A stretch of 6,205 bases of DNA. Origin: Bacillota bacterium. Its GTDB lineage: Bacteria > Bacillota > Bacilli > Bacillales > Bacillaceae_J. The notes under the pieces were generated by a model. That model was not told the origin of the DNA. It made no database searches and saw only the letters and a list, made by a program, of their open reading frames with translations. The translations under genes and the position numbers were made by a program. The stretch covers positions 1 through 6,205 of the forward strand of contig JAEWMK010000484.1 of assembly GCA_023457235.1 (NCBI GenBank), read 5' to 3'. Shown here one piece after another: positions 1 through 4,223 of the stretch. The stretch's first letter is position 1; every line of letters begins with the position of its first letter.

Positions 1-605
1 TTTACGAGTTGTCCCGGATCTTCCGCATATGCGATTCCAATCTGTTGACCTGTATCCTCGCCATCTTCGAAAAATCGTCCATCCGCTGTAACGGTAAAAT
101 CATCACCAAAGATCATAAGGGGATCCCCAAAAGTATCCGTTACATAATAACCGTCCGTTGTTGTTAGATATCCTTCGCCATCTACCGTAAAGTTTCCATT
201 ACGAGTATAACGCGGCTCACCGTTTGTATCAAGGACTTGAAAAAAAAGCGCACCCGGGCGATTTGTCTCAGGGTTGACTGGAAGGTTACCATCAATTAAA
301 GCAAGGTCTGTTTGATTACCAGTTTCTTGGATATCGCCTTGTTTAAATTTCGGTAGAGCTTCCTGCATATAGACACCAGTATTAATAGGTCCAATTATGT
401 TGGTGCCATTTAGCTGATAGCGTTTTTTTACAGGTAACGTTTCCGTGTTCATGCTTGTGATTAGCATTTCCGGGAATGCTCTCATTGAACCTTGGTCCGC
501 TTTGAATCCGGGTGTATTGGCGTTTGCTAAATTATTTGTTAACATTTCTTGGCGGCGTTGCTGTGAGATCATGCCCGCTGCCGCTGTATAGAAACCTCGG
601 AGCAT
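1..605 (-). CDS. flhO: FlhO, flagellar basal-body rod protein (FlgF/FlgG family), 3' end outside window
   Basis: This gene starts at ATG 605-603 and runs off the window edge after 201 full codons. The start is preceded by an AAGGGAGAGA Shine-Dalgarno at 620-611. The N-terminus reads MLRGFYTAAAGMISQQRRQE and continues with the rod/hook signature LTNNLANANTPGFKAD at about residues 22-37. A later TRNGNFTVDGEGYLTTTDGY stretch, at about residues 132-151, is typical of FlgF/FlgG-type rod proteins. From B. subtilis, FlhO and the next gene product FlhP are rod components needed to finish the basal body; they are exported by the flagellar secretion system and so carry no Sec signal, and none is seen here. 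The full protein should be about 260-280 residues. The position after mbl matches B. subtilis, where flhP follows. I found no sigma-D promoter in the 134 bases before it; most of that gap is a REP-like palindrome. Confidence 0.95.
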   Translation of the reverse strand, partial: MLRGFYTAAAGMISQQRRQEMLTNNLANANTPGFKADQGSMRAFPEMLITSMNTETLPVKKRYQLNGTNIIGPINTGVYMQEALPKFKQGDIQETGNQTDLALIDGNLPVNPETNRPGALFFQVLDTNGEPRYTRNGNFTVDGEGYLTTTDGYYVTDTFGDPLMIFGDDFTVTADGRFFEDGEDTGQQIGIAYAEDPGQLV

Positions 606-626
606 TTTGTTCTCTCCCTTCGAGAT

Positions 627-723
627 TGGGACAGAGGGTCGGGTTCTCTGGTCCCATTTGGGGTTCACTGTCCCTTTTAGGTCGCAGGATCCGCTGAGCC
701 ACAGGACCCGACCCCTTGTCCCA
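627..723. repeat. REP-like palindromic element 1 (mbl-flhO gap)
   Basis: A GC-rich island fills the gap between mbl and flhO. Its ends form an imperfect inverted repeat: 627-651 matches the reverse complement of 699-723 at 21 of 25 positions, both arms starting TGGGACA and containing GTCGGGT. Inside the left part lies a smaller hairpin, GGGACAGAG/CTCTGGTCCC at 628-655, with one bulged base. A related GGGGTTCACTGTCCC sits at 660-674. The 12-mer GGGTCGGGTTCT (636-647) recurs in two other gaps of this window. This is the form of a REP/BIME element that a REP-associated tyrosine transposase could move in trans, but none is encoded here. The hairpin may also act as a barrier or terminator between the two genes; it lacks a proper T-run. 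Confidence 0.8.
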
Positions 724-739
724 TTTTATATCGACCAGT

Positions 740-1741
740 TTAGCCCCATCTTTTACTTGGAAGTTTATCCATATTATCTAACATGATGCCTGTTCCGATT
801 GCCACGCAATCCATTGGATTTTCTGCAATGAGTACAGGAACCTTTAATTCTTCTGCTAACAGTTGGTCGATACCGTGAAGCAATGCGCCACCGCCTGTTA
901 GGATTACACCACGGTCAATGATGTCCGCTGACAACTCTGGTGGCGTGCGTTCCAACACACTTTTTGAAGCTTGTACAATTAATGCCACTGATTCACGTAG
1001 TGCTTCCCCGATTTCTTGTGAATAAACTGTAATTGTACGTGGAAGACCTGAGACCATGTCACGACCGCGAATATCAATTTCCTCATTACGTGCACCTGGA
1101 AATACAGTTGCTACATTGACTTTGATATCTTCAGATGTTCGTTCACCAATTAACAGCTTATATTTTCTTTTGATATAATTCAGTATTTCTGCATCGAACT
1201 TGTCCCCAGCCATTTTAATAGAAGAGGCGGTGACAATATCGCCCATTGAAAGCACGGCAACATCTGTTGTTCCACCGCCAATATCTACAACCATGTTTCC
1301 GCTAGGCTGGAAAATATCCATCCCTGCGCCAATTGCAGCAACCTTTGGCTCTTCTTCAAGAAATACTTTTTTACCGCCGCTTTTTTCAGCAGCTTCTTTG
1401 ATTGCTTTTCTTTCCACCGACGTTGTATTCGTTGGACAGCAAATTAACATCCGAGGCTTTGATAAAAAGCCTTTCACATTGATTTTTTCAATAAAATACT
1501 TCAACATTGATTCTGTTACATCAAAATCGGCAATGACCCCATCTTTTAATGGGCGAATTGCAACAATATTTCCTGGTGTACGACCTACCATACGTCTTGC
1601 CTCTTCACCAACAGCTAATGCGCGACCAGTGTTACGGTCAATCGCAACAACGGATGGTTCGTTCAGAACGATACCCTTCCCTTTCACATGGATCAGCACA
1701 TTAGCCGTTCCCAAATCAATTCCGATATCCCTAGCTATCAT
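740..1741 (-). CDS. mbl: Mbl, MreB-like cell-shape actin homologue
   Basis: This encodes a 333-residue bacterial actin, the same length as B. subtilis Mbl and nearly collinear with it. The phosphate-1 loop DIGIDLGTANVLIHVKGKGI is at residues 5-24. The phosphate-2 segment VVDIGGGTTDVAVLSMGDIV is at about 151-170, and the adenosine loop GVILTGGGALLHGIDQLLAE is at about 278-297. RMLICCPTN, EEEPKVAAIGAG and NPMDCVAIGTG are also characteristic. Mbl polymerises beneath the membrane and guides the lateral-wall elongation machinery together with MreB, MreBH and RodA/PBP partners. The start is ATG 1741-1739, with a strong AAGGAGGA ribosome-binding site at 1758-1751. A good vegetative promoter lies upstream, so the gene need not depend on spoIIID. 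Only the last few residues (PSKRWG) differ clearly from the B. subtilis tail. Confidence 0.98.
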   Translation of the reverse strand: MIARDIGIDLGTANVLIHVKGKGIVLNEPSVVAIDRNTGRALAVGEEARRMVGRTPGNIVAIRPLKDGVIADFDVTESMLKYFIEKINVKGFLSKPRMLICCPTNTTSVERKAIKEAAEKSGGKKVFLEEEPKVAAIGAGMDIFQPSGNMVVDIGGGTTDVAVLSMGDIVTASSIKMAGDKFDAEILNYIKRKYKLLIGERTSEDIKVNVATVFPGARNEEIDIRGRDMVSGLPRTITVYSQEIGEALRESVALIVQASKSVLERTPPELSADIIDRGVILTGGGALLHGIDQLLAEELKVPVLIAENPMDCVAIGTGIMLDNMDKLPSKRWG

Positions 1742-1802
1742 TAATTATTATCCTCCTTAAACCATTCCATTTAGATGGACCGATACTTTTCTCTAATATC
1801 AT

Positions 1803-1832
1803 ATTGTATCATATTCGCATAGGGCCTGTCAT
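1803..1832 (-). promoter_or_regulatory. Sigma-A-type promoter of mbl
   Basis: On the minus strand ATGACA (1832-1827, five of six bases of the -35 consensus) is followed after 18 bases by TACAAT (1808-1803), with an extended -10 TG one base upstream. The ribosome-binding site of mbl begins about 45 bases downstream, a normal leader length. The octamer ATATGATA occurs twice in a row around the -10, ten bases apart. Confidence 0.75.
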
Positions 1833-1870
1833 TTTTTGTACTATAAAGTCTAATTTTTATGGATTATAGT

Positions 1871-1923
1871 ATAAGAAAAACATCGATATTTGCCATCGTG
1901 GGTAAATATCGTGTTTTTCTTAT
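1871..1923 (-). terminator. Long AT-rich hairpin after spoIIID, probable terminator
   Basis: The arms 1871-1891 and 1904-1923 are complementary over 20 base pairs with a single bulged T, leaving a 12-base loop. On the minus strand the second arm ends GTTTTTCTTAT, giving a U-rich tail. The hairpin lies 36 bases past the spoIIID stop and upstream of the mbl promoter, so it fits a spoIIID terminator that separates the sporulation gene from mbl. The arms are so symmetrical that it could also work in the other direction. Confidence 0.6.
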
Positions 1924-1959
1924 CGGAAATTTCATTGGGAATTTATTGGACTTTTTGCA

Positions 1960-2250
1960 TTATCTGATCTGTACTTCGGTGCTGTCTGCCTCAGCATCGG
2001 TTTTATCCGATTTGTACTTCAGTTTTGTTGCTTCACCACCCCGTAAGTGTCGAATTGATTTATGATAATCGAGTATCTCTTTTACTTCGTTTGCTAGCTC
2101 GGGATTAATGTCTGGAAGTCGTTCTGTCAAATCTTTGTGGACAGTACTTTTGGAAACGCCAAATTCTTTCGCAATGACGCGAACTGTCTTCTTCGTCTCC
2201 ACGATATACTTGCCAATCTTGATAGTACGCTCTTTGATGTAATCGTGCAC
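1960..2250 (-). CDS. spoIIID: SpoIIID, mother-cell sporulation transcription regulator
   Basis: This encodes a 96-residue DNA-binding protein. The first 80 or so residues are almost identical to B. subtilis SpoIIID as I recall it. They include the helix-turn-helix TVRVIAKEFGVSKSTVHKDL (residues 22-41) and the basic stretch HKSIRHLRGGEATKLKYK (about 63-80), which forms the second DNA contact. SpoIIID is made under sigma-E in the mother cell; it activates some and represses many sigma-E genes, preparing the switch to sigma-K. The start is GTG 2250-2248, not ATG: translation from it gives the conserved MHDYIKERT, and GGGAGG at 2264-2259 lies 8 bases upstream. The tail after residue 80 is acidic, rich in D, E and T, and unlike B. 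subtilis. A tiny upstream ORF ends inside the ribosome-binding site. Confidence 0.98.
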   Translation of the reverse strand: MHDYIKERTIKIGKYIVETKKTVRVIAKEFGVSKSTVHKDLTERLPDINPELANEVKEILDYHKSIRHLRGGEATKLKYKSDKTDAEADSTEVQIR

Positions 2251-2263
2251 ACCACTCGCCTCC

Positions 2264-2299
2264 CTAAATTGGATGTGAGAAGTGCGAAATGAGACTCAC
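2264..2299 (-). CDS. Putative usd-like upstream ORF in the spoIIID leader
   Basis: A GTG at 2299-2297 opens an 11-codon frame, MSLISHFSHPI, ending in TAG at 2266-2264. It has its own ribosome-binding site, GAGGTGAG at 2315-2308, eight bases upstream. The last G of the stop codon is the first G of the spoIIID GGGAGG site, so a ribosome ending here sits on the spoIIID start region. In B. subtilis, spoIIID translation is known to need translation of a small leader ORF, usd, which prevents the leader RNA from hiding the spoIIID ribosome-binding site. Here CACTTCTC inside the small ORF could pair with GGGA and AGTG around that site. I assign usd by position and layout only; I do not recall the B. 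subtilis usd sequence well enough to compare it. Confidence 0.6.
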   Translation of the reverse strand: MSLISHFSHPI

Positions 2300-2342
2300 T
2301 TTATGCGCTCACCTCAAACACTCTCTAAACATGGTTTGTATA

Positions 2343-2371
2343 TATTTATTAGCGAACAAGTGGTATTATGC
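2343..2371 (-). promoter_or_regulatory. Weak candidate sigma-E promoter for spoIIID
   Basis: GCATAAT (2371-2365, minus strand) matches the sigma-E -35 consensus at six of seven bases. After 14 bases comes AATAAATA (2350-2343), a poor match to CATACAAT. TATACAAA at 2344-2337 is a better -10 but has no good -35. GAACAAGT at 2354-2361 and GGACAA at 2386-2391 on the plus strand resemble parts of the SpoIIID binding consensus, as expected for autoregulation. Treat the exact position as open. Confidence 0.3.
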
Positions 2372-2418
2372 TTAAAAGTCAATAGGGACAAGGGAATTGT
2401 TAGAATTATTTTATTTTT

Positions 2419-2512
2419 GGGTCATGGGGTCGGGTTCTGCGGCTCGTTTTGTGGGTGTGCTGGAACCGCGGGGTCGGTGTGTGGTGAGCCATGGGGTCGG
2501 GAACTATGGTCC
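2419..2512. repeat. REP-like palindromic element 2 (upstream of spoIIID)
   Basis: A GC-rich island in AT-rich surroundings, of the same family as the islands at 627-723 and 4141-4223. It has GGGTCGGGTTCT at 2427-2438 and a second half with GAGCCATGGGGTCGGGAACT at 2486-2505; that 20-mer is identical at 4169-4188. The outer ends GGGTCAT and ATGGTCC can pair over seven positions with two G-U pairs, and inner GGTTC (2433-2437) pairs with GAACC (2463-2467). It lies just upstream of the spoIIID promoter region and directly next to the terminator of the decayed lipoprotein copy. Confidence 0.75.
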
Positions 2513-2521
2513 ATTGAAACC

Positions 2522-2544
2522 AAAAAAAGAGAGCGCAAGCTCTC
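2522..2544 (-). terminator. Intrinsic terminator after the membrane-protein gene and lipoprotein remnant
   Basis: On the minus strand GAGAGC (2544-2539), a four-base TTGC loop and GCTCTC (2534-2529) are followed directly by seven T residues (2528-2522). It is a near copy of the terminator at 3484-3452. It evidently belonged to the lost lipoprotein copy and now serves whatever is transcribed through 3400-2570. Confidence 0.8.
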
Positions 2545-2569
2545 ATAAATGGATTCCTATAAAGTTTAT

Positions 2570-2632
2570 TCAACCATCAATCCGATCCTGGATAACAATC
2601 TGACCGGCATCATTTTGTTCAATCGTATTTTT
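2570..2632 (-). pseudogene. Remnant 3' end of a second copy of the 3507-4052 lipoprotein gene
   Basis: Read on the minus strand from 2632, this stretch encodes KNTIEQNDAGQIVIQDRIDG then TGA. It aligns with the C-terminus of the intact lipoprotein downstream of 3580 (KMMIEQNDAGKFLIHDLQG and on). The 22 bases at 2603-2624 are identical to 3549-3570, and the 16 bases at 2545-2560 past the stop are identical to 3486-3501. An in-frame TAA at 2644-2642 lies just upstream, and no further homology is visible before the membrane-protein gene ends, so only about 20 codons survive. It is either a leftover of a tandem paralogue or the original 3' end displaced by an insertion. Confidence 0.8.
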
Positions 2633-2713
2633 AGAAAGAAATTATGATTGGTACAATAGAGCATTAATACGGGAATATCATGAATTAATATATATTTTGT
2701 ATACATTTGGGTC

Positions 2714-3400
2714 CTATTGTTCAAGATTATCCTTTTTAAGCTTTTTAAATATTTTTAAATCAATTTCTTTTGCAACTTCATCGAAAATCTCACTCATTTC
2801 TTCCTTAGAGAGTTGTTCTCCTTTTTTAGTTTCTTCTTTTATTCTTCTCCATTCAGCTTTTAAGATAACTTGCTCAATATAATGAATTGTATCAACGGTT
2901 TCACGATATAAGGAATTATCATCTGAATTTTTTATGCCTCCAAAAATTTCAAGTATTTCATTTAAATAAATACTTAAATTTTCTGAAAAGAACTCTGTTG
3001 GATTTAAATACAATTCAATATTACTTTTAGATGCAAATAACTCTACAGTATTGTCATTAAGTAAAGTTAACATATCTTGTCTAGGTGAAGTTTTGGATTC
3101 AAATATTAATATTTTTCTTTTAGACATTAATTCATTAAAACTAACAAAAGCATGTCTTAGATTATTTATCCATTCGATTCTCTGCATACTAATCGCATCA
3201 ATAAAGCGCCTCTTTTCAAGAGTTTCATTACTTTTATTACTTACTTGTAAAGTCGTTAAAGCTGTTTCTGCTGCAATTTGCTGTGTGTTTATTGCATTTT
3301 TTCTAGCAATTAACCATGTAACTATCATATTAATAATGGCTATACCACCCGTTATTATTGCAACCTGTGCAGGAACTTGCAAACCTGTAAACCAACTCAT
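2714..3400 (-). CDS. Single-pass membrane protein of unknown function, probable insertion
   Basis: This is a 228-residue protein that I do not assign to a named family. Residues about 13-32 form one hydrophobic helix (VAIITGGIAIINMIVTWLIA) followed by R33-K34, so the bulk should lie in the cytoplasm. A polar, probably coiled-coil stretch spans about 35-65, and RIEWINNLR at 74-82 follows. Similar membrane-helix plus R-x-x-W-I-x-x-L-R proteins occur, as I recall, as scattered uncharacterised genes in many bacteria. The C-terminal third is charged and helical, ending KKLKKDNLEQ. The start ATG 3400-3398 has GGGGG ten bases upstream. The coding region is markedly more AT-rich than its neighbours, with many ATA, TTA and AAT codons, which suggests recent acquisition. 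It lies between two diverged copies of the lipoprotein gene's 3' end. A role in defence or phage exclusion is possible but nothing here shows it. Confidence 0.75.
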   Translation of the reverse strand: MSWFTGLQVPAQVAIITGGIAIINMIVTWLIARKNAINTQQIAAETALTTLQVSNKSNETLEKRRFIDAISMQRIEWINNLRHAFVSFNELMSKRKILIFESKTSPRQDMLTLLNDNTVELFASKSNIELYLNPTEFFSENLSIYLNEILEIFGGIKNSDDNSLYRETVDTIHYIEQVILKAEWRRIKEETKKGEQLSKEEMSEIFDEVAKEIDLKIFKKLKKDNLEQ

Positions 3401-3451
3401 ATAATCTCTACCCCCAATATTATCTATTAATTACTCTGGCCCATTGAGATC

Positions 3452-3484
3452 AAAAAAAGAGAGCCCTAGTTAACGCAAGCTCTC
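3452..3484 (-). terminator. Intrinsic terminator of the lipoprotein gene
   Basis: On the minus strand GAGAGC (3484-3479) and GCTCTC (3464-3459) enclose a 14-base loop, followed by seven T residues (3458-3452). It lies 22 bases past the stop codon. Compared with the copy at 2544-2522, the loop carries ten extra bases, CCTAGTTAAC as read on the plus strand. Confidence 0.75.
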
Positions 3485-3506
3485 AATAAATGGATTCCTA
3501 TGGAGT

Positions 3507-4052
3507 TTACTCAATCATCGATCCTTGAAGATCATGGATAAGGAATTTACCGGCATCATTTTGTTCAATCATCATTTTTACCATTTCTTTAAATGACTCT
3601 TTCGCACCAGTGTCTTTATTTACGCTTGAAACTGTAGCCTCAGTCTCGTAATAAAAAACTTTTGGCCTTATATCGACTGTTCTTTCTTTGTCTAATTGTA
3701 AAGTGATGTCTTTAAACTTTCCGGCGATTCCGTTTTCAAAAAACACTTCAATTCCGCTTTTAAATCCCTCGGGGTCTTTAAAGATTTCACGGACAGGATC
3801 AAGTTCTTCCTTATTTTCAGCACTTAATCGTTTGACATACCAGATATCTAATAGTTCACGACCTGCCGCAAATTTTTGCTCCTCAGTAAACCCGCTGGCT
3901 TGTCCTTCATTAAATTCCACTTCCTCTTCCTGCGCTTGTTCTGTTTGTGGTGGTACTTCCTTTTCCGGTTCTGCCTCCTTATTACCACAGGCAGCTAGGC
4001 CAATGATGACGACAAATACTAGTAACATTATTTTTATAATGATGTTTTTCAT
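3507..4052 (-). CDS. Secreted lipoprotein of unknown function
   Basis: This encodes a 181-residue lipoprotein. A lysine-containing start (MKNIIIK) leads into a hydrophobic core and a lipobox L19-A-A-C22, so the protein should be lipidated at Cys22 and anchored to the outer face of the membrane. Residues about 23-53 are an acidic, glutamate- and glutamine-rich linker. The remainder is a compact alpha/beta domain with FTEEQKFAAGRELLDIWYVK near its start and a C-terminal VKMMIEQNDAGKFLIHDLQG. The shape would suit an NTF2-like fold, but that is inference. I chose ATG 4052-4050 over the GTG at 4061 because AGAGGTG (4065-4059) then lies at normal spacing; from the GTG the site would overlap the start codon. 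The gene has its own promoter and terminator, so it is probably monocistronic. A decayed copy of its 3' end lies at 2570-2632. Confidence 0.88.
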   Translation of the reverse strand: MKNIIIKIMLLVFVVIIGLAACGNKEAEPEKEVPPQTEQAQEEEVEFNEGQASGFTEEQKFAAGRELLDIWYVKRLSAENKEELDPVREIFKDPEGFKSGIEVFFENGIAGKFKDITLQLDKERTVDIRPKVFYYETEATVSSVNKDTGAKESFKEMVKMMIEQNDAGKFLIHDLQGSMIE

Positions 4053-4094
4053 ACTACTCACCTCTAATTGTATTAAGATTTTTTACTGCTTGTT

Positions 4095-4122
4095 ATTATA
4101 CATGATTTTGTTCTGTTTCCAA
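4095..4122 (-). promoter_or_regulatory. Probable sigma-A promoter of the lipoprotein gene
   Basis: A perfect TATAAT on the minus strand (4100-4095) is preceded, after 16 bases, by TTGGAA (4122-4117), a moderate -35. The ribosome-binding site starts about 30 bases downstream. The promoter lies just outside the REP-like element at 4141-4223. Confidence 0.6.
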
Positions 4123-4140
4123 AACAAGGGCGTTATAAAT

Positions 4141-4223
4141 GGGGCACAGGGTCGGGTTCTCCTGCCCGGAGCCATGGGGTCGGGAACTGCGGCTTTTGGG
4201 TACTGCGGCTCTTACACCGCAGT
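4141..4223. repeat. REP-like palindromic element 3 (after the DUF294 gene)
   Basis: Third GC-rich island of the family. It carries GGGTCGGGTTCT at 4149-4160 within a GGGCA...TGCCC hairpin (4142-4167), then GAGCCATGGGGTCGGGAACT at 4169-4188, identical to 2486-2505. ACTGCGGCT occurs twice (4186-4194 and 4202-4210). The second copy begins a perfect seven-base-pair hairpin, ACTGCGG (4202-4208) with CCGCAGT (4217-4223), which ends one base before the DUF294 stop codon. No T-run follows, so it is not a standard terminator, though it could protect the transcript's 3' end. Confidence 0.78.

Noticed and set aside
512..697. Plus-strand 61-codon open frame
   Set aside because: It is antisense to the start of flhO and then runs into the REP-like element; no protein-like pattern.
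1200..1760. Plus-strand 186-codon open frame
   Set aside because: It is the antisense shadow of mbl, whose minus-strand protein matches the actin family along its whole length.
1859..2065. Plus-strand 68-codon open frame
   Set aside because: It crosses the spoIIID terminator hairpin and is antisense to spoIIID.
2309..2332. Seven-codon ATG frame (MFRECLR) upstream of spoIIID
   Set aside because: It has no ribosome-binding site and lies at or very near the likely transcript start; the GTG frame at 2299 is far better supported.
2419..2512. CRISPR-like reading of the GGGTCGGG repeats
   Set aside because: Repeats are few, unevenly spaced, scattered over three gaps and internally palindromic, with no uniform spacers and no cas genes.
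2282..2603. Two overlapping plus-strand open frames of 88 and 68 codons
   Set aside because: They exist because the GC-rich REP-like element lacks stops; the translations are low-complexity and cross the terminator.
2633..2713. AT-rich stretch after the membrane-protein gene as a promoter or origin
   Set aside because: I saw no convincing -35/-10 pair, DnaA-box cluster or hairpin there; it looks like decayed spacer.
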